The notes under the pieces: model-generated
The model's database searches: none
Seen by the model: only the letters and a program-made list of their open reading frames with translations
What the model was told of the DNA's origin: nothing
Shown here: in pieces, positions 19,056 to 27,028 of the stretch
How the letters are laid out: every line of letters begins with the position of its first letter
Numbering within the stretch: position 1 is the stretch's first letter
Position numbers and translations under genes: made by a program
Assembly: GCA_030432295.1 (NCBI GenBank)
Contig: JAUIHI010000024.1
Location: forward strand, 43,023 to 107,022
DNA length: 64,000 bases
DNA from: Anaerolineae bacterium
GTDB taxonomy: Bacteria > Chloroflexota > Anaerolineae > Caldilineales > Caldilineaceae
Direction: 5' to 3'

Positions 19056-19126
19056 AAAAAGAGGCGTGAAACGAAAAACGTGAGATCGGACTCCGATCTC
19101 ACGTTTTTCGTTTCACGCCTCTTTTT
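19056..19126. terminator. Perfect 35-bp inverted repeat between convergent genes
   Basis: Arms 19056-19090 and 19092-19126 are exact complements around a single base. The outer ends are A5/T5 runs, so it can terminate transcription from both carB and the convergent Uma2 gene. Part of the arm recurs in diverged form near 15523-15542, showing that it belongs to a repeat family. Confidence 0.85.
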
Positions 19127-19136
19127 TGTTGTAGGT

Positions 19137-19823
19137 TCATTCAATGTTCTGGCGCAGATTGTTGCGCAATTTGTCCAGCAGATCCGTGGGCAGACCGATG
19201 ATTTCAGCAAAACAGGCCATAGAATCGGGCAGTGGGTTTTGCGCGAGCCAATCCGCCCGCAACCAGAAACCGGTCAGGAGCGTCGAACGGTAGACGCCAT
19301 TCTTCAGGGGAACAGGCTGATACTGCCCTTTCTCATCCAACACCCAAAAGTCGGCCCGTTCTCTGCCTGGGCGGGGATCGATGAGCCAATATTCCCGTAC
19401 CCCGGCCTCCTGATATTCGTAGAACTTCTCCGTCCGATCCCGGGCCACACTTTCCGTACTGATGACTTCCACAATCAGATCAGCCGGACCGGTCAGCCGA
19501 TTCTCTTCCAGGCGATGGCTGTTTTCGGTTGCGACAAAGAGGATGTCAGGTTCCCGAGCACGGCCATCGGGATAGACTCGCATTTCGCTGGGCGCGGTGA
19601 GAACGTGGCCCAAGTCCAGAAAATCCACGAATGATCGCAAAAGCGTAGTGAGAAAACTCACAAGATTCTGGTGGTAAATCTTCGGCGGCATAAAGATAAT
19701 CACCTCCCCATCCACCCATTCGGCGTGGGTTGTATCTTCGCCCCAGGCCAAAAATTCCGCATAGGCCATCGGAATACGTTTTTCGGTTGTCGGTTCTGCC
19801 ACAGGGGCGATAGCCACACTCAT
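19137..19823 (-). CDS. Uma2-family putative restriction endonuclease (228 aa)
   Basis: The protein belongs to the Uma2/DUF820 group, with a PD-(D/E)xK-like fold. Visible landmarks are MAYAEFLAWGEDT, HAEWVDGEVIIF, an acidic core in REPDILFV, LIVEVIS and the closing YQEAGVREYWLIDP. Such genes are abundant and often multi-copy in Chloroflexota and cyanobacteria; they are thought to be transposon-derived nucleases, but activity is rarely shown. It stands alone, convergent with carB and sharing a bidirectional terminator. Length is slightly longer than the usual 185-200 aa because of an extended C-terminal tail. Confidence 0.85.
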   Translation of the reverse strand: MSVAIAPVAEPTTEKRIPMAYAEFLAWGEDTTHAEWVDGEVIIFMPPKIYHQNLVSFLTTLLRSFVDFLDLGHVLTAPSEMRVYPDGRAREPDILFVATENSHRLEENRLTGPADLIVEVISTESVARDRTEKFYEYQEAGVREYWLIDPRPGRERADFWVLDEKGQYQPVPLKNGVYRSTLLTGFWLRADWLAQNPLPDSMACFAEIIGLPTDLLDKLRNNLRQNIE

Positions 19824-19952
19824 TGCGCCCTCTCCTTCCTGACTCTCAATTGACTCCGATCCACTTTCGGTAGATGGAAGCAGCTAACTTATTCTATCCA
19901 CGCCATTCGCATCTGTCAATGGTTCGGAAATCAGAGTATTCGCGGTCTATTT

Positions 19953-20876
19953 TCAGCGAAGCGTTACAGTAAAATCCTGCCACGCCAACTCACCGGCACG
20001 CCACTCGGAGCCACTACCCGCCGCGATGCGGCTGTGCTCGGAAAGTTCGGGCAAAGGCAGGGCGCGGTATTGGACGCGCAATGTATCGTCCGTCAGCGTC
20101 AGCAGCAGCCAGCCCATTGGGTACTGGATCAGCGAAGGCGCGACGACGAAACAGATCGGCTTTCCGCCTACTGTAACCTCGCGCTTGTTCAGTAGGTGGG
20201 CGTGTCCCTGAAAGACAGCCCGCACATTGCCGTGGCGGGCAAATATCTCCAGCACGGCTTCGCTGTTTGCCGTGGCAAAGATATCGCGCCAGTGGGTGGG
20301 ATCGGCCCAGGGATGTAGCAATTGATGGGTGAAGACGATCACTGGACGGTCGCCAGCCTCTGCCAGGGAACGGTCCAGCCGCTCCAATTCTGCATCGGCG
20401 ATCCAGCCGGAGGTGGGGTCTCTGGGCAGGGCTGCCCGACGCTGCTCGTCGCTGTGCCCCTGGCTGTGCAGAAAGACGAGCCGGGCCGTGTCTGTGTCCA
20501 CCGTGCGTCCCTGGCGGGGAGCCAGCCCCAGCAGACCTTCGCAGAAGCTGTAATCGATGGAACCGGCGGGGCAGTCGTGGTTGCCGGGCAACCCATAGAA
20601 TTGGGGCGCAACGGCCCGAAGGTCCCCGTTTAGCCGTTCCAGCGCGGCGTAGAAGGCTTCGTGGGGCATATCAAAGCTGCCGCCGCCGCAGGTAAAGTCG
20701 CCCAGGTGGACCAGAATCTCCGGTGCTTGTGACTTTACTTCTGCCAAAAATGTCCCGTAGACAGTTTCAAACCAGGGCTGAAGCTGCTCCCCCTGCCCGC
20801 CAAAAGCACCCGGCGCGTCCGGCCAGGCGTGGGTGTCGGTCATTACTGCGATGCGTGTCCCGTTTATTTGGCTCAT
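19953..20876 (-). CDS. Calcineurin-like metallophosphoesterase (307 aa)
   Basis: All five metal-binding blocks of the family are present: DTH (Asp14, His16), GDF (Asp60), GNHD (Asn99, His100), a His in FTHQLLHP and GHAH. The protein is cytoplasmic in appearance and should hydrolyse a phosphodiester or phosphomonoester; the substrate is unknown. Its ATG overlaps the stop of the upstream solute-binding protein gene (ATGA), so it is the last gene of a coupled three-gene set with that gene and the glycosidase. Confidence 0.85.
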   Translation of the reverse strand: MSQINGTRIAVMTDTHAWPDAPGAFGGQGEQLQPWFETVYGTFLAEVKSQAPEILVHLGDFTCGGGSFDMPHEAFYAALERLNGDLRAVAPQFYGLPGNHDCPAGSIDYSFCEGLLGLAPRQGRTVDTDTARLVFLHSQGHSDEQRRAALPRDPTSGWIADAELERLDRSLAEAGDRPVIVFTHQLLHPWADPTHWRDIFATANSEAVLEIFARHGNVRAVFQGHAHLLNKREVTVGGKPICFVVAPSLIQYPMGWLLLTLTDDTLRVQYRALPLPELSEHSRIAAGSGSEWRAGELAWQDFTVTLR

Positions 20877-21721
20877 TGTGCTCCTCCTGAAAACCAGCGT
20901 TCTTCTAAATTTTTTAGAAAACCTGTCGTTGTAAATTCGGCCAGTGCGCTATTGATCTGGCCCTGCAGGACGTGTGCGCCAATTGGCAGGGCGATGACGT
21001 AAGGATTGCTCTCCAGTGCGTCGCCTACCGCGCGGATGGCGCTTCCACTGCCCTGCATCTGGCGCAGGGTGACGCCATCCACCAGTATAGCGTCCGCTTC
21101 CCCAGCCAGCAGCGCGGCCAGGGCTTCGGGCGCGCCGGGAAAGGTGAGCCGTTGGATCGACGGGTCGGCTCGTTGTAATTTGCGCGCTTCCGCATCCCCA
21201 TTGCTGCCCCATTCCACAGCCAGCCGTTTGCCCGCCAGATCGTTCGCACTTTGGATGGGCGCGTCTGCGGCCACAGCCAGACGCACCCCCGCTTCAAAGT
21301 AGCTGGCCGAATAGCTTAGATCCGCGGTGAGTCGGGGATCGTAGGGCAGCGCGCTGGCAATGCTGTCCACTTTGCCCGCCAGCAGCGCGTCGGTCAGCCC
21401 GTCAAAGCCGATGGCGACGATCTGCACCTGCACCCCCCAACGCTCCGCCAGGGCCAGGGCCAGGTCCACGTCATAGCCAATCGGCTCTCCTGCCCCATTC
21501 AACAGTTCAAAAGGGGGAAAGCTGGGGTCCATCCCCACCCGCCAGACGCCGGTCTGCTGGATGCGCTGCCAGGTTGTGTCCTCGTCAGCGGAAAAGTAGC
21601 GGCTGATCAGCCAGAAGCCGAGGAGGCCGACAGCGACGAGCAGCCCGATTGTCGGAATGAAGCGCAGCCTAAGACCTGGCAGGTTTTCTGAAACCTGCCA
21701 GGTCTTTTTGAAAACATTCAC
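20873..21721 (-). CDS. Amino-acid-type ABC solute-binding protein, family 3 (283 aa)
   Basis: A membrane-anchored periplasmic binding protein: one helix (about residues 22-43), then the family-3 fold starting WRVGMDPSFPPFELLNGAGE, with GYDVDLALALAERWG and the second-lobe hinge. The most likely start is GTG 21721, which overlaps the upstream stop (GTGA). The first 20 residues then include a translated palindromic repeat (21671-21706), encoding TWQVSENLPG. No permease or ATPase gene is next to it, so it may sense a ligand or work with a distant transporter. Confidence 0.8.
   Translation of the reverse strand: MNVFKKTWQVSENLPGLRLRFIPTIGLLVAVGLLGFWLISRYFSADEDTTWQRIQQTGVWRVGMDPSFPPFELLNGAGEPIGYDVDLALALAERWGVQVQIVAIGFDGLTDALLAGKVDSIASALPYDPRLTADLSYSASYFEAGVRLAVAADAPIQSANDLAGKRLAVEWGSNGDAEARKLQRADPSIQRLTFPGAPEALAALLAGEADAILVDGVTLRQMQGSGSAIRAVGDALESNPYVIALPIGAHVLQGQINSALAEFTTTGFLKNLEERWFSGGAQ
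21671..21706. repeat. Palindromic repeat family P2, copy 1 (inside a coding sequence)
   Basis: Arms aagacctggcaggtttt and aaacctgccaggtctt pair nearly perfectly. The second copy at 24071-24112 is intergenic. Here the element lies within the N-terminal codons of the solute-binding protein. Confidence 0.75.
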
Positions 21722-22866
21722 TGAGGATCCCCTTTGCCCTGTGCATACGCCTGCACCTCCCAATAAATGGGCTTGGGTTCAAAGTCTGTGCCCACAAAAG
21801 TGTAGTGGTCCTGATAGCTCTTGGCGTCCCAGGGATAGCGGAAGGCCCACATCGCCATCGCATCCAGCCAGGGCCAGCCAGCGGCCAGTTCGTAGGCCCG
21901 AATGGTGTTTTCTATTCTTCGGCCCGGACTGACCGAACGATTCCAGCGGGGGTGATCGTTCCATCCGCTTTCGGTGATCATCGCGCTTTTGTGGCCGTCA
22001 CCGTTGCGTACCATCACATCCCGCACCAGCTCTGCCCGGCGCAGGTTGACCACCTCTGGGTCCGGCGGGTCGTCGGCGTCAAAGCTCCATCCGTAGGCGT
22101 GGATGGCAAGGGTGTCGAAGTAGGCAGCCGCGCCCGCGTCGTACATTCGCTGCAGATAGATCAGGTCGTCCATTCCCCATTCGCTGCCGGGTGGGGCCAG
22201 GGTGGGGGCCAATGCTCCGCCCAGCACCTGCACGTCCGGGTTGGCCGCCTTCACCATCGGATAGACAACCCGCAGCAGTTGGGTATAGCTCTCCGGGTCC
22301 ACAGGCCGAAAGCCCCACTCCTGGCTCAGATTCGGCTCGTTCCACAGAATGATGTGGCTGACCTGTCCCCGATAGCGGGCGGCAAAAGCAGCGGCATAGC
22401 GGCCAAAATCTTCGTAGCGGGCTTCGTCCAGATAGAGGGGGATTGTGTCGGCGGGTCTGGCCCATTCGGGGACAAAGCCCAGGCGGGCGACGACTGTCAA
22501 GCCCTGGCGGTTGGCGTGGGCGATGACTGTGTCCGGGTGGTTCCACTCAAAATGGCCCGGCTTCGGTTCGTAGTAGGCCCAGGGGAAATACTCTACAATC
22601 CAGGGTGCGCCCATCTCGCGCACCATCTCCAGGCTGCGTTTGATCTTCCATTCTTCGGCTTCGTCGGTCAGCCGGGTGTGGACGCCCATTTTTGGGTTGA
22701 TGGTGACGACCGTCTGCTGGGGGCCAAGGGGGACTTGGGCCAGATAGGCACGGGCGGCGAAATAGAGCGCGGCCAGTGTAATCAGCAGAAGGAGGCCAAG
22801 GATCGCAGTACGCACATTAATATATGCGCGTACTCTCTCCTTGGCGTGGCTATGATCTCTGTTCAA
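21718..22866 (-). CDS. Membrane-anchored clan GH-A glycoside hydrolase (up to 382 aa)
   Basis: After one signal-anchor helix (about residues 20-42) the protein is a TIM-barrel of the GH-A clan, resembling families GH5/GH39. The acid/base is Glu177 in WNEPN at the end of strand 4 and the nucleophile candidate is Glu299 in ITESGW. It probably acts on an extracellular polysaccharide; the exact family is not settled. Start is uncertain: TTG 22866, or GTG 22815 just before the hydrophobic helix. A near-palindrome (22807-22834) covers the GTG site. It heads the coupled set with the binding protein and phosphoesterase. Confidence 0.75.
   Translation of the reverse strand: MNRDHSHAKERVRAYINVRTAILGLLLLITLAALYFAARAYLAQVPLGPQQTVVTINPKMGVHTRLTDEAEEWKIKRSLEMVREMGAPWIVEYFPWAYYEPKPGHFEWNHPDTVIAHANRQGLTVVARLGFVPEWARPADTIPLYLDEARYEDFGRYAAAFAARYRGQVSHIILWNEPNLSQEWGFRPVDPESYTQLLRVVYPMVKAANPDVQVLGGALAPTLAPPGSEWGMDDLIYLQRMYDAGAAAYFDTLAIHAYGWSFDADDPPDPEVVNLRRAELVRDVMVRNGDGHKSAMITESGWNDHPRWNRSVSPGRRIENTIRAYELAAGWPWLDAMAMWAFRYPWDAKSYQDHYTFVGTDFEPKPIYWEVQAYAQGKGDPQ
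22807..22834. repeat. Near-palindrome at the start of the glycosidase gene
   Basis: AGTACGCACAT and ATGCGCGTACT (one mismatch) flank an AT-rich centre. It could be an operator if the gene begins at GTG 22815, or a structured start region. Confidence 0.4.
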
Positions 22867-22914
22867 AATAGTTGGGGAATATGCTGATACAGGCGAACAG
22901 CAGGCGCTGTCGCA

Positions 22915-23463
22915 CTAATTCTTCTGCGCTTTGCTGGCGGCGGCTTCTGCTGGCGGCGGGGCAGATTCCGGCGGCGCTGGGTCCAGCCTGCTCTCTTCAA
23001 TGGCCTGAATCCCATTTTTTGCCTGCTGCAAAGAGCCGCCCAACTGGCTGACCAACTGTTGCAGAACGTCCAGCGTATAGTCTTCCGCGTCCCGAATCAG
23101 CGCGTTCGCCTCGTCCCGGCTGCGCAGGACCATCCGACCCGCCTCTTCCTGGCTGCGGGCTACAACCCGTTCGGCTTCCTGGCGGGCGGCCTGGGTGACC
23201 TCCGACTGGTCGATCATTTCCAGCGCGTGCTGGCGGGCCTGCTCGACAATCGATTCGGCCTCCCGGCGCGCGTCGTCCAGGATACGATCCCGCTCCGCAA
23301 TCATCCGCTGACTCTCTTTGATGGCGCTGGGCACGCTGATACGCATCTGATCGATCAGCCGCATACACTCTTCCTCGCTGACGACCAGCGAGGAGCTGAG
23401 CGGAAGCCGATAGCCCCGGTTGAGTACCTGTTCCAGTTGATCGACGAGTTGCAGAATTTCCAT
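22915..23463 (-). CDS. DivIVA/ATP-synthase-b-like coiled-coil protein (182 aa)
   Basis: A short N-terminal region (MEILQLVDQLEQVLNRGYRL, typical of small DivIVA-like proteins in this phylum) leads into an extended charged coiled coil from about residue 45 to 150, rich in Glu/Arg/Ala. The tail is Pro/Ala-rich and disordered. It probably scaffolds at the membrane or septum; a precise role is not known. It lies 20 bases downstream of coaD on the same strand and is likely co-transcribed with it. Confidence 0.65.
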   Translation of the reverse strand: MEILQLVDQLEQVLNRGYRLPLSSSLVVSEEECMRLIDQMRISVPSAIKESQRMIAERDRILDDARREAESIVEQARQHALEMIDQSEVTQAARQEAERVVARSQEEAGRMVLRSRDEANALIRDAEDYTLDVLQQLVSQLGGSLQQAKNGIQAIEESRLDPAPPESAPPPAEAAASKAQKN

Positions 23464-23482
23464 ACGAATGCCTTGGCTGGTG

Positions 23483-24043
23483 TCAGCCGTGATGGGTCAG
23501 TTTGCCCCGGGTTTTGGTGACGCTCTTGTTATTGACGGACCCGGCCTGGGGTGTGTCGGGCCGGTTTTCGGCAAAGCGCTGCTGTATGGCCACGCCAATC
23601 TCCGGGCGCACCCAGGCCGAGATGTCGCCGTCCAGCCCGGCCACCTCTTTGACAATCGTCGAACTGAGGTAGATATATTCCGTGCTGGAGAGCAGGCAGC
23701 AAAGCTCGATGTCTGGAGCCATCTGCCGGTTGGCGAGACCGATCTGGGATTCAAACTCGAAATCGGCCACATTGCGCAAGCCACGCACAATCACCTGTGC
23801 GTCAATACTCCGGGCACATTCTACCGTCAAACCTTCAAAAGAGACAATTGAGCAATTCTGTAAGTGACTTAAGGCCAGACGCACCAGCCCCACCCGCTCC
23901 TCTGTGTTGAAGAGTAGTTTCTTGGGGGGCGCGTCGTAGACACCGATGACCACTTCATCGAAGATGGCCGCGGCCCGCTGGGCGATGTCGATGTGGCCGT
24001 TGTGCATTGGGTCGAATGTGCCAGGATAGAGTGCGCGGATCAT
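23483..24043 (-). CDS. coaD: Phosphopantetheine adenylyltransferase (186 aa)
   Basis: The enzyme transfers AMP from ATP to 4'-phosphopantetheine in coenzyme A synthesis. The nucleotidyltransferase motif [12 protein letters not shown] (6-17), the [12 protein letters not shown] segment, the NRQMAPDIE strand and the SSTIVKEVA helix are all present. The family is usually 155-170 aa; the extra length is a polar C-terminal tail (after about residue 160) that looks disordered. ATG 24043 begins immediately at the first strand ([10 protein letters not shown]). Confidence 0.95.
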   Translation of the reverse strand: MIRALYPGTFDPMHNGHIDIAQRAAAIFDEVVIGVYDAPPKKLLFNTEERVGLVRLALSHLQNCSIVSFEGLTVECARSIDAQVIVRGLRNVADFEFESQIGLANRQMAPDIELCCLLSSTEYIYLSSTIVKEVAGLDGDISAWVRPEIGVAIQQRFAENRPDTPQAGSVNNKSVTKTRGKLTHHG

Positions 24044-24070
24044 TGGCGGTCCTTTTCAATCGGGGACAAC

Positions 24071-24112
24071 CGAAAGACCTGCCAGGTTTTCCGAAACCTG
24101 GCAGGTCTTTCG
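24071..24112. repeat. Palindromic repeat family P2, copy 2
   Basis: Perfect 19-bp arms (24071-24089, 24094-24112) with a 4-base loop lie between the HAD phosphatase gene and coaD. It matches the copy inside the solute-binding protein gene, in the opposite orientation, and may serve as terminator of the HAD gene. Confidence 0.8.
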
Positions 24113-24115
24113 GGA

Positions 24116-24769
24116 TCAAAAACGAGCAAACAATTCAGTCGGCGTCAGATCGGCCAGGGAAGCCAGACGCAGATCGGCCTGGGAAAAGTCGGAAAATTGG
24201 GTGACGCTGTTGGGCACAACCAGACAGTGCAGCCCCGCGCCTTTGGCCGCCAGCATCCCCGTGCGGGAATCTTCGATGGCCAGGGTTCGTTCCGGCGCTG
24301 CTCCCAGCGCGGCCGCGGCCAGCCGGTAGAGGGTCGGGTCCGGCTTCACCCGCTCCACGTCGTCGGCGGTACGCACGGCCTGGAAGTGATGGCGTAGCCC
24401 CAGCCGGTTCAGGTTGCCCTCTACCCAGACGCTGGGTGAACTGGAAGCCACAGCCAGACCGATTCCCGCGCTCTGGGCCGCGGCAATCAGCGCTTCGACA
24501 CCAGGCATAGGCGGCTGCTGTTCGATCAGTTCCAGCACACGCTTGCGCCGGGTCTGGTGGGTGGAGACGCGATCCAGCACAACGCCGGTCTGCTCTTCCA
24601 ATATGGCGAAGGGATCAAAGCCCGCGGGCGCGCCACCCACACACTGAATCCAGACATCCAGTGTCAGTTCGCTGCCGTGCGCGTCAAAAATCTCCTGCCA
24701 GGACTGGTAGTCCGGTCCCTCGGTTTCCAAAATCGTGCCGTCAAAATCAAAGACAATCGCTTGCAGCAT
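24116..24769 (-). CDS. HAD-superfamily sugar-phosphatase-like hydrolase (217 aa)
   Basis: A HAD hydrolase with motif I DFDGT (catalytic Asp8 and Asp10), a cap domain between about residues 16 and 85, motif II in ASSSPS, the Lys of motif III in VKPDP and motif IV in EDSRTG. The overall pattern is that of the beta-phosphoglucomutase/phosphatase subgroup (subfamily IA). The substrate is not predictable. It stands alone between two repeat elements. Confidence 0.88.
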   Translation of the reverse strand: MLQAIVFDFDGTILETEGPDYQSWQEIFDAHGSELTLDVWIQCVGGAPAGFDPFAILEEQTGVVLDRVSTHQTRRKRVLELIEQQPPMPGVEALIAAAQSAGIGLAVASSSPSVWVEGNLNRLGLRHHFQAVRTADDVERVKPDPTLYRLAAAALGAAPERTLAIEDSRTGMLAAKGAGLHCLVVPNSVTQFSDFSQADLRLASLADLTPTELFARF

Positions 24770-24786
24770 TCGTTAAACTCCGGGTG

Positions 24787-24850
24787 AACCACAAAGGCAC
24801 GAGGACACGAAGAAAAGAGTTTCTTAGCTGTTCTTTGTGCCTTTGTGGTT
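24787..24850. repeat. Palindromic repeat family P3 (CCACAAAG type), copy 1
   Basis: Arms aaccacaaaggcac (24787-24800) and gtgcctttgtggtt (24837-24850) are perfect complements; the middle is AT-rich with further partial pairing (cacgaag). A second copy lies inside the atp operon at 33710-33779. Confidence 0.75.
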
Positions 24851-24868
24851 GATTATCTCTTTCAGCCT

Positions 24869-26185
24869 TCAGGCCAGGAAAGCCGCGAAGACCTGATTGC
24901 CCAGCATCAGCCCTCGCTCGGTCAGGCGGACGGTTTCGCCGTCGCTTTGCAGCATCCCCTGGCTGTGCAGTCGGGTCAACTCGCCGGGGAAAACCGCGTC
25001 CATCTCTACCCCGTGGCGCTGGCGAAAGCGCGCCCGGCTGACTCCTTCCTCCACCAGCCGCAGCCCCAGCATCATCGTTTCGCCCATCGCGGTGCGGCTG
25101 TCGATGGCCTCCCAGAAATCCACCACCGATTCGCCCGCCTGCACCCGTTTGATGTAGCCGGGCACGGGTTTGCGGTTGCTCCAGCGCAGACCGGTTGCGT
25201 CCGCAGCGGGTGTGGCTGTGGGATGTTCAAAAGGCAGCCGCATATGGCTGTGCGCGCCCGGCCCCACGCCGATGTACTCTTGATTGCGCCAGTAGAGGAG
25301 GTTGTGGTGGCAGGGATTGGGGACTGGGGATTGGGTATTGGGTATTGGGCGTCCCTGCGACGGTGACAAATATCCAATATCCAATATCTTCTCACCCTTC
25401 ACCCAATTCGAGACTTCGTACTGAATATAACCCGCTCCCCTGAGTGTATCCATCGCGGTTTCGTATAGCTCACCGGCCAGGTCGTCGTCGGGCGCGGGGA
25501 CCCGGCCTGTCTCTACCCAGTGGAATAGGGGGGTCTCCGGTTCGACGATTAGACTGTAGAGGCTCAGGTGTTCTGGGGCCAGGGCGATGGCTTTTTCCAG
25601 TGTGGCGGCCCAGACCGGGGGGGATTGGTTGGGCAGGCCGAAAATGAAGTCCAGATTGATGTTGGCGAAACCAGCAGAACGGGCCGCGTCGTAGGCCCGG
25701 CTCACGTCGTCCACCGAATGGATGCGCCCCAGAAAGGCCAGTTCGGACGGGTCGAAGCTCTGCACGCCCATACTCAGCCGGTTGACCCCCAGCCCGACCA
25801 GCCCGGCGAATTTGGCCTGATCGACTGTGCCCGGGTTGGCCTCGCTGGTGATTTCGCAGTCGGCAGCCAGCCGGTAGCAGCGGTGGATTGTCTCAAAAAT
25901 CTGGGCCAACTGGGAAAGGGTGAGGACGGTGGGTGTGCCGCCGCCCACAAAAATCGTGTGGATTGTACGTCCGCCGACACGACCAGCCCACATCTCCAAT
26001 TCTGCACAGAGCGCGTCTACATAACTCTGGAAGAGATTGTCGAGCTTCGCATAGGTGTTGAAATCGCAGTAGGGACACTTCTTCTCGCAGAAGGGGATGT
26101 GGACGTAGAGGCCCAACGGCTCCGACACCGGGCTATCAGCGCTTTTCTGCGCGCTCTCCGCGCCTGCGCGCTCGATCATCTCCAT
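24869..26185 (-). CDS. hemW: HemW-like radical SAM protein (438 aa)
   Basis: The radical SAM [4Fe-4S] motif is Cys33-x3-Cys37-x2-Cys40 (PFCEKKCPYCDF). Then come FVGGGTPTVL, the GVNRLSMGVQSF segment and LPNQSPPVW, followed by the HNLLYWRNQEYIGVGPGAHS block typical of HemW, a heme chaperone formerly called oxygen-independent coproporphyrinogen oxidase. Between NWVK and CHHN, where relatives have a few residues, this protein has about 28 extra residues. They come from an intergenic-type repeat (25311-25398; IPNTQSPVPNP). ATG 26185 abuts the stop of the FHA-regulator gene upstream, so the two are coupled. Confidence 0.9.
   Translation of the reverse strand: MEMIERAGAESAQKSADSPVSEPLGLYVHIPFCEKKCPYCDFNTYAKLDNLFQSYVDALCAELEMWAGRVGGRTIHTIFVGGGTPTVLTLSQLAQIFETIHRCYRLAADCEITSEANPGTVDQAKFAGLVGLGVNRLSMGVQSFDPSELAFLGRIHSVDDVSRAYDAARSAGFANINLDFIFGLPNQSPPVWAATLEKAIALAPEHLSLYSLIVEPETPLFHWVETGRVPAPDDDLAGELYETAMDTLRGAGYIQYEVSNWVKGEKILDIGYLSPSQGRPIPNTQSPVPNPCHHNLLYWRNQEYIGVGPGAHSHMRLPFEHPTATPAADATGLRWSNRKPVPGYIKRVQAGESVVDFWEAIDSRTAMGETMMLGLRLVEEGVSRARFRQRHGVEMDAVFPGELTRLHSQGMLQSDGETVRLTERGLMLGNQVFAAFLA
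25311..25398. repeat. Repeat insert inside hemW (attgggtattggg type)
   Basis: Short direct repeats of gggattggg/ttgggtattggg are followed by a stretch with tatccaatatccaatatc, its inverted counterpart. The insert keeps frame and adds about 28 residues. The same word family appears upstream of carB near 15608-15622. Confidence 0.75.
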
Positions 26186-26899
26186 TTAGCGGTTGTCCAG
26201 GCGGAAGCCGTGGCCGCGCACGGTGACGATATAGCGATACTCCGCGTCGCACTCGTCAATGCGCTCGCGCAGGCGGCGCACCAGCGCGTCGATAGCCTGC
26301 TCGCTCACCCCTTCGCCGCTGGCTTCCGGCCAGACGATATTGATGATGGCCTCCCGCGTCACCACACCGCCGCCGGATTCCCACAGGGCGTGGAGCAGCC
26401 GGTATTGGTGCAGGCTGAGGGGCGGGTCGATGAGTTTGTTGTTGACCCAGACCTGGCGGGTCTCCATTTCCAGACGCAGCCCCGGCAGGCTGTCGTCTAG
26501 GGAGAGGGGGGCTGTGGCGCCCGCGTCCACAAAGGCCAGTTTGAAGCGCAGGGCAATCTGAATCTCGTCGCCGTCTTCCAGTTTGGCGATGCCCACCACA
26601 TCTTCGCCGTTCAGGTGTGTGCCATTCTTCGATTTTAGGTCTTCGATGTGATAGCTGTCGTTTTCCCAGAAGATGCGGGCGTGGCTGCGGCTGACCTGGC
26701 GGTCGGGCAGGGGGATATCGCAATTCTCCTCCCGGCCAATCAGCAACTCCTCGTCCCGGTGCAGAGGCCAACGACGGCCAGCTTCGGCTCCGTGGCGCAG
26801 GATGAGCATCGCGCTCTCCCGCTGCGCTGCTGTCCGATTCGCAGACGGCGGGGCAATCAAATCTTCTGTAACCGAGGTTTCGCTCATTGGTCCATTCAT
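26186..26899 (-). CDS. FHA domain fused to a PhoB-type winged-helix regulator (237 aa)
   Basis: An FHA domain (about residues 50-125; [27 protein letters not shown]) should bind phosphothreonine. A C-terminal winged helix of the OmpR/PhoB type follows (about 145-236; [37 protein letters not shown]). This is a transcription factor that could be controlled by Ser/Thr phosphorylation instead of a receiver domain. It is divergent from the Ser/Thr kinase gene at 27029, a telling pairing. The start may be 26899 or the Met at 26887. A TATACT-like -10 lies upstream on the minus strand. Confidence 0.85.
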   Translation of the reverse strand: MNGPMSETSVTEDLIAPPSANRTAAQRESAMLILRHGAEAGRRWPLHRDEELLIGREENCDIPLPDRQVSRSHARIFWENDSYHIEDLKSKNGTHLNGEDVVGIAKLEDGDEIQIALRFKLAFVDAGATAPLSLDDSLPGLRLEMETRQVWVNNKLIDPPLSLHQYRLLHALWESGGGVVTREAIINIVWPEASGEGVSEQAIDALVRRLRERIDECDAEYRYIVTVRGHGFRLDNR

Positions 26900-26936
26900 C
26901 CACTTGCCATATGCATAGTATAATAGTCGTTCAATC

Positions 26937-26971
26937 AGAAGTTCGACTTTTTCTGAAAAAGTCGAACTTCT
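26937..26971. repeat. Palindromic repeat family P1, copy C
   Basis: Perfect 17-bp arms (agaagttcgactttttc and complement) surround one base. It sits in the divergent region between the FHA regulator and kinase genes. Confidence 0.8.
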
Positions 26972-27028
26972 CTATTGCTCACGCATTATACCGAAGATGT
27001 GGTCTGTTGGCTAGAGGGACTTTGTATT

